A stretch of 64,000 nt of DNA from Quatrionicoccus australiensis. GTDB lineage: Bacteria; Pseudomonadota; Gammaproteobacteria; Burkholderiales; Rhodocyclaceae. Below, piece by piece: positions 38,463 to 46,436 of the stretch. The notes beneath the pieces are model-generated. The model did not search any database and was not told where the DNA came from. It saw only the letters and a program-made list of their open reading frames with translations. A program made the position numbers and the translations under genes. Each line of letters opens with the position of its first letter. Within the stretch, counting starts at the first letter, position 1. Location: contig NZ_JAHBAH010000001.1 of the NCBI RefSeq assembly GCF_020510425.1, forward strand, positions 62,001 through 126,000. The letters run 5' to 3'.

Positions 38463-40520
38463 TTAGCCAATTAACCGAGGCAAGGCAAGTTCGAAACGCA
38501 CGCCATCGTCGATATTATTCGCGGTGATCGTACCGCCCATCTTGGCCATGTAGGTGCGGGCAACGAACAGGCCTTGACCGCGATTGCCGCTAGTCGGCTG
38601 TTCGGAAACGCCGTACTCGAAAATGCGCTCGAGCAGTTCGTCGGGAATCGCCGGCCCGCTGTTGAAGATGCTGACCGTGGCCGTGCTGTCGGAGCTGGTC
38701 AGGTCGATGACGATGGGCGTGCCGGATATCCGGTGGCGGTCGGCATTTTTCAGGACATGGGCGAAAACGTCTTCAAGCGGGAATTCATCGGCGCGCACGA
38801 GTAGCACTTCGCTGCTGCCGACGTAACGCACCTCGGCGATGCCGGCATTGGCCGCGACATTGGCTGCGAATCCGGCGAGATCAATGGCCGCAACATTCAG
38901 ACGACTGCTCTCGAAGGCCTCGCTCGGGCTGGCGCTGCCGTAGAGCACGCGCACCGCCTGCTGCATGCGGCTGATGTAGCGCTGGCTGGGATCGTCGGCG
39001 CTGCCATGCAGGGCGAGCAGGGATTGCAGCGGCGACATGATTTCGTGGCCGACGGCGTGCCACATGTCCTTTTCCTGTGCGGCGCGGATCTTCTCGCGCT
39101 CGACGTCTTCCTTGACGCGGCGCAGCAGGTCGTTGAGGCCGGTGGCCAGGATGCCGAGCTCGTCGTGGCCGCGCAGGTCGGCGAGGTCGTAGGCGTCGAG
39201 GCCGCCGTCAGCGTGCACGCTTTTCGACAGACCGCGCGTGCGCCGGGTGAGCTGGGCGATGCGCCGGATGATGCCGATCTCGATGACCAGCCAGGCCAGC
39301 CCGATGGCCCCGAGCATGGCGCCGACGAACCACGAGACGCGCGTCGCCACGGCGCTGAGCACCTTGTTCACGCTGCGTGCGTCGCCCTTGAGCAGGATGC
39401 GGTAATTGCCGAGCGGCGTCGTCACCTCGTCGGCAAGTTCAACGACCGGCGCTTCCAGACTTTCGACGGGCAGCCGGCGGATCAGCCGGGTGAGCAGCGG
39501 CGAGGATTGTTCGAGCGCCTCGTCACGGCCGGCGAGCTGGATGATTTCAGTGTCCCTGGCGTCGGCGCGGCGGATGCTCAGGCTCTCGCCGGACAGCAGC
39601 AGGCCGCCCAGGCTGTCGAGCGAGAAAGGCGGCACGGCGCCCGGCCTGCTGCTGTCGAACAAAGTGCCCTCTTCGCCCGGCGCCAGGACTTCGACACGCA
39701 CCTTGAACTGGTCAAGATCGGGCGGCGGCCAGATCGGCTTGTCGCGCAGGAAAAGGGCATCGCGCAACACGTCGACCGGTAAACGCAGCGAAAAGAAGGA
39801 TTTTCGGGCGCAGGTTTCATCGTTGCCGGCCTGGCTGTTTTTCAGGCAATGTCCATCCTGCCAGACCCAGCCGCGGAATTCGCGCACCGGCTTGGCCCCG
39901 GTGTAGTCGCGGCCGTCCTGCTCGACATAGCCGGTGAAGCGGCCACGCTGGCCTTCCCATTTGCCGTTGCCGGCCTGTGGCTCGAAAGGCGCCAGCCAGC
40001 GGTAGGTCTGGCCGCGCAGGTTAACGGTGACGCGCAGGCGGTGGGCGCCGTCGAGGATTTCGTCGCCGATGCGATGGGCGAGCAAGGGGCCGCTCGCGAA
40101 GGTGCCGGCGGCGTAGATGAAACCGCCGGCCCAAGGGTTGTTGCCGATGGCCACGCAGAGGCTGCCGGATTGCGGATACTGGACCAGGCAACCGGCCATT
40201 TCGACGGCGTTCTGCACCTTGTTCTGGTCGTCGAAATCGATCGCCGAATAAGGCAGCACGACCGGCTGGCCGGCGCTCGCGGCGCGAGCGTCACGGCGCG
40301 GATTGAGCAGCGCCAGTTGCCCGGCCGGATGGTGCAGGCGGGCGACGATCTGTTCCTTGGTCTTGCCCAGGCTGGCCTGATAATTGTCGTAGCTGCGCTG
40401 CTTTTCCTCCTGCAATACCGTGACGGCCATCGCCACGACAGCCAGGGCGAGCGCCAGGAAGGCACCACGAAAGAGCAGGCGCAGGCGGAAGGAAGCGAGC
40501 CAGGCGAGCGCCGGTTTCAC
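38463..40520 (-). CDS. Sensor histidine kinase with large periplasmic domain
   Basis: 685 residues. It starts with GTG at 40520, overlapping the stop of the response regulator gene (GTGA). TM1 at about 12-34, a periplasmic region of about 340 residues without a recognised family, TM2 at about 390-412, then a HAMP-like linker. The phospho-acceptor is His492 in VGHEIMSPLQSLLAL. The ATPase domain has VFAHVLKNADRHR (N box) and GNRGQGLFVARTYMAKMGG (G box). The cysteines in CLVQYPQSGSLC and CLKNSQAGNDETC (periplasmic) could form disulfides. It pairs with the upstream OmpR-like regulator. Confidence 0.9.
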   Translation of the reverse strand: MKPALAWLASFRLRLLFRGAFLALALAVVAMAVTVLQEEKQRSYDNYQASLGKTKEQIVARLHHPAGQLALLNPRRDARAASAGQPVVLPYSAIDFDDQNKVQNAVEMAGCLVQYPQSGSLCVAIGNNPWAGGFIYAAGTFASGPLLAHRIGDEILDGAHRLRVTVNLRGQTYRWLAPFEPQAGNGKWEGQRGRFTGYVEQDGRDYTGAKPVREFRGWVWQDGHCLKNSQAGNDETCARKSFFSLRLPVDVLRDALFLRDKPIWPPPDLDQFKVRVEVLAPGEEGTLFDSSRPGAVPPFSLDSLGGLLLSGESLSIRRADARDTEIIQLAGRDEALEQSSPLLTRLIRRLPVESLEAPVVELADEVTTPLGNYRILLKGDARSVNKVLSAVATRVSWFVGAMLGAIGLAWLVIEIGIIRRIAQLTRRTRGLSKSVHADGGLDAYDLADLRGHDELGILATGLNDLLRRVKEDVEREKIRAAQEKDMWHAVGHEIMSPLQSLLALHGSADDPSQRYISRMQQAVRVLYGSASPSEAFESSRLNVAAIDLAGFAANVAANAGIAEVRYVGSSEVLLVRADEFPLEDVFAHVLKNADRHRISGTPIVIDLTSSDSTATVSIFNSGPAIPDELLERIFEYGVSEQPTSGNRGQGLFVARTYMAKMGGTITANNIDDGVRFELALPRLIG

Positions 40521-41215
40521 TTGATCTGATCCGACCAGCGAAAGCCGCGCATCGGGATGTTCTCAATGCGCTCGAAGCTGTCGTCAAGCTCGCGGAAGGC
40601 TTCGCGGATGGTGCTGATGTGCTTCCTGATGTTGTCGCGGTTGCGGCCGCTCTTCACGACCTGGAACAGTTCGTCGTAGGAAACGACTTCACCGCGCCGT
40701 TCGTAGAGCGTAGCCAGGATGCGCTGCGCGGTGAGCGGCAGGTTCACACGCTGGCCTCGCCACAGCGGTGAATTCTGGCGCAGCGGGTCGAGGGCTAGTT
40801 CGGCGTTGCCGGTTTCAGTTTTGGTTGCACTGCGGTCGCGCGTGGCGCGCAGGATTTCGAGAAAGGTGTCGGTGAAGTCGCCTTCCTCGAAGGTCGTCTT
40901 CTGCAGGTAATCCCAGGCGTCGAGCGCCTTCATGATGCTGCGGTAGATGGCCGCCGGCATGGCCGAGACGACCAGCACCGGCGTGCCGCGCCCGCCCTTG
41001 TTGATGGCATTGATGATGGCGACGCCGGCATTGCGCTCGCGGCCGAGTTCGATATCCAGCGTGACCAGCGCGTAATCCTCGCGGGCCACCGCAGCCTCCG
41101 CCTCGTCGCGGCTGAACCACTGGTCGACCACGATGTCCGGCCGAGTGGCGAGTATCCATTCCTTCAACTGCTGGCTGGTCGGCAGGTCGTCTTCGATGAC
41201 GGCGACTTTGATCAT
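40517..41215 (-). CDS. Two-component response regulator, receiver plus winged helix
   Basis: 232 residues from MIKVAVIEDDLPTSQQL. Receiver with acidic Glu8/Asp9/Asp10 and phospho-Asp54 in LVTLDIELG. The C-terminal DNA-binding domain (about 150-232) has LPLTAQRILATLYERRGEVVSYDELFQVV and a closing MRGFRW, like OmpR/PhoB-type winged helices. An 18-bp palindrome lies 64-81 bp upstream and recurs between the SPFH operons, so these may be its targets. Translationally coupled to the kinase gene. Confidence 0.9.
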   Translation of the reverse strand: MIKVAVIEDDLPTSQQLKEWILATRPDIVVDQWFSRDEAEAAVAREDYALVTLDIELGRERNAGVAIINAINKGGRGTPVLVVSAMPAAIYRSIMKALDAWDYLQKTTFEEGDFTDTFLEILRATRDRSATKTETGNAELALDPLRQNSPLWRGQRVNLPLTAQRILATLYERRGEVVSYDELFQVVKSGRNRDNIRKHISTIREAFRELDDSFERIENIPMRGFRWSDQIK

Positions 41216-41278
41216 GACGGGCTCCATGGCGATGGCGGCAAGTATCGCCGTTTTCCGTTGGCGATGGCAGGCGCCTGG

Positions 41279-41296
41279 CGTGAGTTTTTGTTCACG
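41279..41296. promoter_or_regulatory. Palindromic site A (candidate operator, upstream of the response regulator gene)
   Basis: CGTGAGTTTTTGTTCACG, inverted halves CGTGA/TCACG, embedded in longer symmetry (GCCTGG...ACAGGC). It lies in the 123-bp gap between the flotillin stop and the response-regulator start. It is identical at 17 of 18 positions to site B at 44962-44979. Confidence 0.55.
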
Positions 41297-41338
41297 ACAG
41301 GCGCCCGTGCTCTGGCCAGCTTTTCGCGTACTAGGCGG

Positions 41339-43015
41339 TCAGGCCGTCGCCAGCGGTTCAGTCGCCATGCTTTGCGGCAGCGGTCTGATTTCACGCTGCA
41401 CCGCCTCGACCAGACCGTTCATGTCGCCGCCTTTCATGCCGATCTCACCGAGCACCGCGTCGAGTATCGGTTGCTGGGCGCGGTAGGCGAGGGCCGCCGC
41501 GACGGCTTGCTCGGCCAGGTTGCCGCTGCCGCTGCCGATGCCGGCCGGGCCGCCAGCGTTGCTGCTGTTCCGGTTGAGACCATCGACCTGGATGATCTTG
41601 ATGCCGTCGATCTTCTCGATTGGCTTGACGGAGGCCTCGATGATGCCGGGCAAAGCTTCGAACAGCTTCATCTTGATCTGCATGGCAATCTGTTCGGCGT
41701 CCAGCGTGTTCAGTGCCGCATTGCGCAGTTCGATCCCGTTGGCTTCCACCTGGTACTGCACCTGCAGCGCCTCGGCCTTGATCTTGACTGCCTGGGCGTG
41801 GTTTTCCGCGGCATCCTTCTCGGCTTCGGCCGAGACTCGAACGCCAATCGCCTGCTGCTGGGCTTCCTGTTCGGCGACGACCAGAGCGATCTGCTTTTCC
41901 CGTTCGGCAATGGCCACTTCGCGGGCCGTCTTCACCTGTTCCTCGGCCTTGGCGGCGAGGGCGCGGGCCTCATTGGCCTGCTTCTCGGCATCCGACTGTG
42001 CCTTGGATTTTTCGGCAATGGAAATCAGCTTGTCCTGATCGGCCAAGGTGGTGCGCTTTTCCTGTTCGATCTTGGCGACCTGGACTTCCCGGTCGGCTTC
42101 AATTTGACGTTGGCGGATGGCCCGGTTCTTTTCGACTTCGGCTTCCTGAACCAGACGTTCGGCATCGATCTTGGCCTGCTGCGCTTCGCGTTCGCGCTGG
42201 GCGGTGATGGTCGCGACTTCGGCCGTCTGCTGCGCCTGGCGGGTGGCGACTTCCTGTTGCTGTTGCAGCGTGGCGAAGGTCTGTTCTTTCTCGATCGTCA
42301 GTTTGAGCTGGGTGGCTTCATAGTTCTTCTTGGCAATTGCGACCGAGGTGTCCTGTTCGATTTCGTTGCGCTCCATCGCCCGTTGCTGAGTCTGTTGCGT
42401 CAGCTTGGTCAGACCTTCGGCATCGAAAGCGTTCTGGGCGTCGAAAAATTTGATCGGCGTCTGGTCAAGCCGGGTCAGGCTGACCGATTCGAGTTCCAGA
42501 CCGTTTTTCAGCAAATCCTCGGAAACGGCGTTCTGAACGGCCTGGATGAAATCGGCGCGCTTGTCGAGCAACTGGTGCATGCTCATCGAGACGGCGGCGG
42601 CGCGCAGGGCATCGACGAATTTGTCTTCGACCAGTTCCTTCAACGAATCCGGGTGCATGGTGCGCTGGCCCAGGGTCTGCGCCGCATTGGCAACGCCGTC
42701 GACACTGGGAATGACCCGCACGAAGAAGGCTGCCACGGCATCGACGCGCAGCCGGTCGAGGGTGATCAGGCTGTCAGCGCCGGCCCGCGAGACTTCCAGT
42801 TTGAGCGTGTTCATGTTGATGTTGACGCATTCGTGGAATACCGGGAGGACGATGGCGCCGCCATCCATGACCACCTTTTGTCCGCCCAGGCCGGTGCGGA
42901 CGAAAGCCAGTTCCTTCGAGGAGCGGCGGTACAGGCGCGAAAAAACCAGGCCGATGGCGAGCAGCCCGAGGAGGGCGATACCGGCAATCATGCTGATGTC
43001 GAACAGTTGATCCAT
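41339..43015 (-). CDS. yqiK: Flotillin-like SPFH protein (YqiK type)
   Basis: 558 residues. N-terminal membrane segment at about 8-27 with the FSRLYRRSSKELAFVRTGLGGQKVVMDGG opening of YqiK/flotillins. An SPFH/PHB domain follows (about 40-210). A long, highly charged coiled coil rich in E/A/K/Q (about 210-430) comes next. The C-terminus has a glycine-rich stretch (NAGGPAGIGSGSG). Flotillins form membrane microdomain scaffolds. It is the last gene of a four-gene minus-strand operon, 19 bp after the YqiJ-like gene, an arrangement like E. coli yqiJ-yqiK. Confidence 0.92.
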   Translation of the reverse strand: MDQLFDISMIAGIALLGLLAIGLVFSRLYRRSSKELAFVRTGLGGQKVVMDGGAIVLPVFHECVNINMNTLKLEVSRAGADSLITLDRLRVDAVAAFFVRVIPSVDGVANAAQTLGQRTMHPDSLKELVEDKFVDALRAAAVSMSMHQLLDKRADFIQAVQNAVSEDLLKNGLELESVSLTRLDQTPIKFFDAQNAFDAEGLTKLTQQTQQRAMERNEIEQDTSVAIAKKNYEATQLKLTIEKEQTFATLQQQQEVATRQAQQTAEVATITAQREREAQQAKIDAERLVQEAEVEKNRAIRQRQIEADREVQVAKIEQEKRTTLADQDKLISIAEKSKAQSDAEKQANEARALAAKAEEQVKTAREVAIAEREKQIALVVAEQEAQQQAIGVRVSAEAEKDAAENHAQAVKIKAEALQVQYQVEANGIELRNAALNTLDAEQIAMQIKMKLFEALPGIIEASVKPIEKIDGIKIIQVDGLNRNSSNAGGPAGIGSGSGNLAEQAVAAALAYRAQQPILDAVLGEIGMKGGDMNGLVEAVQREIRPLPQSMATEPLATA

Positions 43016-43034
43016 TGTGTGGTTCCCCTTAATT

Positions 43035-43667
43035 TCAAAGTAAGTCCGGACGCGGATTGGCGATCGCCAAGAAGCGAGATCCGGAGATCTGCCTGACCAG
43101 CAAAACGGAATCGCCCGCGCTGAATGTAGTTGCGTTGTTGTCTGGTTCGACGTGCACGTACAGCGTCAGGCCATGTTCGTTCTTTACTCGCGCCTCCGCC
43201 GGAAAGCCGACGCGCGCCGTGCCGTTGATGACGCTGGCGACATGGCCGACCAGGCTTTCCAGTGTTACCGCGCTGGTTTCGTCGCCCGGCACCAGGCGGG
43301 CAATAGCGGCACCCGACAGGCGAACCACCGGCAAGGTGCCGAGAAAGGCGAGCGGCGCGGCAAGCAGGGCCGGTGGATAGAAACCGAGCAGGCTTTTGAC
43401 CAACGTGTTCGCGGTAAAGCCGATCACCGAAAAAGCGGTCAGGAACAACGCGAGAAGGATGAGCAGGGGCACCTTGCCAACGTGCAGCCAGCCCAGCCAG
43501 GCCTCGGAAACGCCGGGCAGTCCGCCGGCTTCGGGGAGCAGATGGTCCAGCCAGGCGGACAGGCTGAGCCCGGTCAACAATCCCAAGCCTTCGATTACCG
43601 CGATGGCCAGGAGGACCAGCGCGGCAACCGAAAACGGCCAGGACTCGGGGGCGAGAAAGATGTTCAC
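43035..43667 (-). CDS. yqiJ: YqiJ-like membrane protein with C-terminal OB-fold (NfeD-like)
   Basis: 210 residues. Three to four membrane helices (about 12-32, 65-85, 95-118). The C-terminal 70 residues (LVGHVASVINGTARVGFPAEARVKNEHGLTLYVHVEPDNNATTFSAGDSVLLVRQISGSRFLAIAN) are an OB-fold, as in YqiJ/NfeD proteins that partner flotillins. Neighbours: the PspA-like gene 15 bp upstream and flotillin downstream. The proteins probably work as a complex. Confidence 0.9.
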   Translation of the reverse strand: MNIFLAPESWPFSVAALVLLAIAVIEGLGLLTGLSLSAWLDHLLPEAGGLPGVSEAWLGWLHVGKVPLLILLALFLTAFSVIGFTANTLVKSLLGFYPPALLAAPLAFLGTLPVVRLSGAAIARLVPGDETSAVTLESLVGHVASVINGTARVGFPAEARVKNEHGLTLYVHVEPDNNATTFSAGDSVLLVRQISGSRFLAIANPRPDLL

Positions 43668-43682
43668 CGCAATCCTTTCCGG

Positions 43683-44354
43683 TTATTTGCCATTGAATGC
43701 GGCTTTGGCGGCCGCCAGCCGTTCGGCAATCCGGTTGTTGCGCTGCATTTCGGCCAGCTCCTTGAGCTTGCCGGCTGCGCCGTTGCCCCCGCCGATCAAC
43801 AGGCTGGCGCCGGTCTGGCGGCTGAGGACGCGATCAAACGACGCAGCGGCATCCTCGATACGCGCCTGGCGATCGCCCAGGCCGGGCGCCAACGATGTGG
43901 CCGCCTGATTGGCGAGCGTCGCCAGGTAGTCGGTCTGCACCTGTTCGAGTTCACGTTTCTTGGCAAGCAGCGCGACGACATAGCTTTCCAGTTCCGCCGA
44001 CTGTTCGGATTGCTCATCGAGCGCTTTCTGGAGCACCGGCAACAGGTCCTCGATGTCCGTCTGGCGGGCGATGGCGGCGCCGGCCAGATCGTCACGGTTT
44101 TCGGCGACGGCCGTGTCGAGCTGCGCGCCGAGCGTCTCGTGTTCGGCATTCAGCTTGGCAATCCGGGAAAGTACCAGGTGTTTGGCTGCCTCGGCCTTGC
44201 CGAGATCTACACGAACTTCGGCGATGACCTGGTCGATTTCCCGGATCGACTGGCTCATGACCGCTTCCGGGGCGAGATTCTCGGCCTTGTCGAGGAGGGC
44301 ATGGGCGCTGCCGACGATGATTCGGGAGACACGGGATGCAATGGTTTCAGCCAT
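43683..44354 (-). CDS. PspA/IM30-family protein
   Basis: 223 residues from MAETIASRVSRIIVGSAHALLDKAENLAPEAVMSQSIREID, the PspA/Vipp1 opening with an amphipathic first helix. The rest is long helical hairpins. PspA-family proteins coat and protect stressed membranes. This member resembles YjfJ more than classical PspA. Its start overlaps the end of the upstream small gene by eight bases. The link with flotillin and YqiJ suggests a membrane-integrity unit. Confidence 0.88.
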   Translation of the reverse strand: MAETIASRVSRIIVGSAHALLDKAENLAPEAVMSQSIREIDQVIAEVRVDLGKAEAAKHLVLSRIAKLNAEHETLGAQLDTAVAENRDDLAGAAIARQTDIEDLLPVLQKALDEQSEQSAELESYVVALLAKKRELEQVQTDYLATLANQAATSLAPGLGDRQARIEDAAASFDRVLSRQTGASLLIGGGNGAAGKLKELAEMQRNNRIAERLAAAKAAFNGK

Positions 44355-44853
44355 GGTTAGGTTCCTTCCCTTGTGTGGTTGAAATGATGTTGGCAAGCTC
44401 GATGATATCGGTCAGATAAGGCGCGTGCACGCCCTTGTCATATGCTGAAGGGGTTGATGTGACAGCCGTCCTCAACAATGCGGCAAACAGCCGGTAACAC
44501 TGCCGGGCGAGGATGGCCTCGATGGCGTGGGCCGCCTGTTCATCGTCCGGACGCGACGAGATCAGCGTTGCCATGATCTGGGGCAGCAATTCGGCGACCG
44601 TTCCGATCAGGTCGGAATGTTTGCCCTGCTTGCGCTCCAGGCTTGCCACCGCGTCGGCAAACGGCTGTTCCAGACCGCGCAGCCAGGTCGCGCAGGCGTC
44701 CGGATCGGTCAGGCCGCTTTCCTGCTGGCGAACGCCGGCCAGCAGCGCCCGCAGCTTTTCGCTGGGTGTGCAGGCGCCCGGCTCCTGGCGGGCCAATAGC
44801 CAATGAAAATCGGCATCCGGAATCCGGATCGAGATGGTCTGCATTTGTGCCAT
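44347..44853 (-). CDS. Small protein with RHH-like N-terminus, first gene of the flotillin operon
   Basis: 168 residues. Family not recognised. The N-terminus (QTISIRIPDADFHWLLARQEPGACTPSEKLRALLAGVRQ) resembles a ribbon-helix-helix: a beta strand followed by two helices. The rest is alpha-helical. It might be a transcription regulator of its own operon or a cytoplasmic adaptor. GAAGGAGACGTCC before the ATG is a good ribosome binding site. A sigma-70-like promoter lies upstream. Confidence 0.7.
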   Translation of the reverse strand: MAQMQTISIRIPDADFHWLLARQEPGACTPSEKLRALLAGVRQQESGLTDPDACATWLRGLEQPFADAVASLERKQGKHSDLIGTVAELLPQIMATLISSRPDDEQAAHAIEAILARQCYRLFAALLRTAVTSTPSAYDKGVHAPYLTDIIELANIISTTQGKEPNHG

Positions 44854-44909
44854 GGACGTCTCCTTCGGAAATGGAAGTGGGTGTATCCGAATGTGTGCAT
44901 TTGCAAGCA

Positions 44910-44939
44910 ATCCTATGCTGCATTGATATTTATTGTCAA
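44910..44939 (-). promoter_or_regulatory. Sigma-70-like promoter of the flotillin operon
   Basis: Minus strand: TTGACA (44939-44934), an 18-bp spacer, then TAGGAT (44915-44910). The -35 is perfect and the -10 matches TATAAT at four of six positions. It lies 57-86 bp upstream of the first gene. Confidence 0.6.
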
Positions 44940-44961
44940 CGTCATATTTGTTGTGGCGCCA

Positions 44962-44979
44962 CGTGAGTGTTTGTTCACG
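44962..44979. promoter_or_regulatory. Palindromic site B (candidate operator between the SPFH operons)
   Basis: CGTGAGTGTTTGTTCACG, differing at one base from site A at 41279-41296. It lies just upstream of the minus-strand -35, a position suited to an activator. Confidence 0.55.
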
Positions 44980-45156
44980 CCCCGGAACAGGCCCGCCTGC
45001 CGCCTGAGCAAAGTCGCCCCGCCACGGCATGGCTTGCTCATGGCATGTCGCGGCACGATGGCAGCCATGGAAAGCCGGGGTGCGGATCGATCTTCCCGCC
45101 CACCGGAAACGGGGCCTGACCCGAACGCGAAGATCAAATGTGAGGAGGAAGTGATC

Positions 45157-46434
45157 ATGTCGGAACGTCTGAACAACATCGTTGGCCAACTCGGTAACTC
45201 GCTGGGCCGCGCCGGAGCGCGCACTGCTTCGGCGATCAGCAGTGGCGTGGGCCTGGTCGCCGGCCGGGTGCATGGTGCGCGTTTGACGCTCATCGCGCTG
45301 GCCGTCGTTGGGCTGGGCGGCTACGGGATTTATAAGCATCCGCCGATGCAGAGCGTGGCACGCGGCGAAGCGGCGGTGCGCGTCAATCAGCTGACCGGCA
45401 ACGCGACCGAGGTGCGCGAAGGTGGCGTACTGGTCATTCCCGGCCTGCATGAGCTGCGCCGCTTCTCGCTGCGCGACCAGATCTACCGTCCGGAAGGCGG
45501 CGACACGGCCGACGGCGCGGCACCCTTCCAGAGCGTCGAAGGCCTGTCGATCGGCGTCGATATCAGCGTGCGTTACGCACTCGACCCGAGCCGCATTGCC
45601 AGCATGGCCCGCGCGCTACCCGACGACATCGGCGGTGAAGTCGTGCAGCCAGCCGTGCAGGGCGTGCTTTACAAGACCCTAGCGCGCTACACGGTGCGCG
45701 AAATCTTTTCCAGCAAACGTTCGGAAATGGTCCAGGTCATCGAGGACGAATTGAAGCCGCTACTCGAAAAGGACGGTATCAAGCTGCAGGCCGTGCTGAT
45801 CGGCAAAATTGATCTGCCGGCCGACTACAAGGCGGGCATGGAAAACCTGCTGGCCGAGGAATTGTCGAGCGAGAAGATGAAATACACGCTGGAACTCAAG
45901 GAAAAGCAGGTCAAGCAGACCGAGCTCGAAGCGCAGGCCGACAAGGTTCGCCGCGAAACGGCGGCGGCCGCCGCCGGCGAGGAACAGATCATCGCCGCCA
46001 AGGCGCAGGCCGAGGCGATGAAGCATGTGCTGCCCTTCAAGCAGAAGCAGATCGAGCAACGCAGCCTGGAAGCCGAAGCCGAGAAGATTTCGCGCATCAA
46101 GAGCGCCGAAGCCAATGCCCAGGCGCGCCAGATCGAAGCCCAGGGCGAGGCCGAATCGCGCCGCAAGCTGGCCGACGCCGAAGCCTACCGTCAGGATCGC
46201 CTGGGCAAGCTGGCCAGCGAGCAACTGGCCCGCGACGGCGCGCTGATCCAGAAAAATCCGCTGCTCATCCAGAAGACGCTGGCCGACAAGCTCTCCGACA
46301 AGATCTCAGTGATCATCGCGCCGCCGCCGGCCGATGGCGGCTTCATCGGCAACACCCTGCTCGGCGCCGGCAAGCAGCGCAACCCGCCGGCCACCCCGAA
46401 CGGCGAAGAAGTCGACCAACAGGAAGGGCAATAA
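45157..46434 (+). CDS. Second SPFH/band-7 (prohibitin-like) protein
   Basis: 425 residues; TGAGGAGGAAG before the ATG. A glycine/serine-rich N-terminus precedes a membrane segment (about 45-62, LTLIALAVVGLGGYGIY). An SPFH domain follows (about 75-245; GEAAVRVNQLTGNATEVREGGVLVIPGLHELRRFSLRDQIY). A charged coiled coil (about 250-370) and a Pro/Gly-rich tail come last. It is prohibitin-like rather than flotillin-like. It starts an operon with the unknown 477-residue protein (two-base gap) and is divergent from the flotillin operon. Confidence 0.9.
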   Translation: MSERLNNIVGQLGNSLGRAGARTASAISSGVGLVAGRVHGARLTLIALAVVGLGGYGIYKHPPMQSVARGEAAVRVNQLTGNATEVREGGVLVIPGLHELRRFSLRDQIYRPEGGDTADGAAPFQSVEGLSIGVDISVRYALDPSRIASMARALPDDIGGEVVQPAVQGVLYKTLARYTVREIFSSKRSEMVQVIEDELKPLLEKDGIKLQAVLIGKIDLPADYKAGMENLLAEELSSEKMKYTLELKEKQVKQTELEAQADKVRRETAAAAAGEEQIIAAKAQAEAMKHVLPFKQKQIEQRSLEAEAEKISRIKSAEANAQARQIEAQGEAESRRKLADAEAYRQDRLGKLASEQLARDGALIQKNPLLIQKTLADKLSDKISVIIAPPPADGGFIGNTLLGAGKQRNPPATPNGEEVDQQEGQ

Positions 46435-46436
46435 TC

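Larger units (their letters stand above)
44854..45156. other. Divergent control region between the SPFH operons
   Basis: 303 bp with clearly AT-rich sequence at 44880-44960. It contains a sigma-70-like promoter on the minus strand (44910-44939) and the palindromic site B (44962-44979). The right-hand 150 bp, toward the second SPFH gene, is GC-rich with no obvious promoter. Confidence 0.6.
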
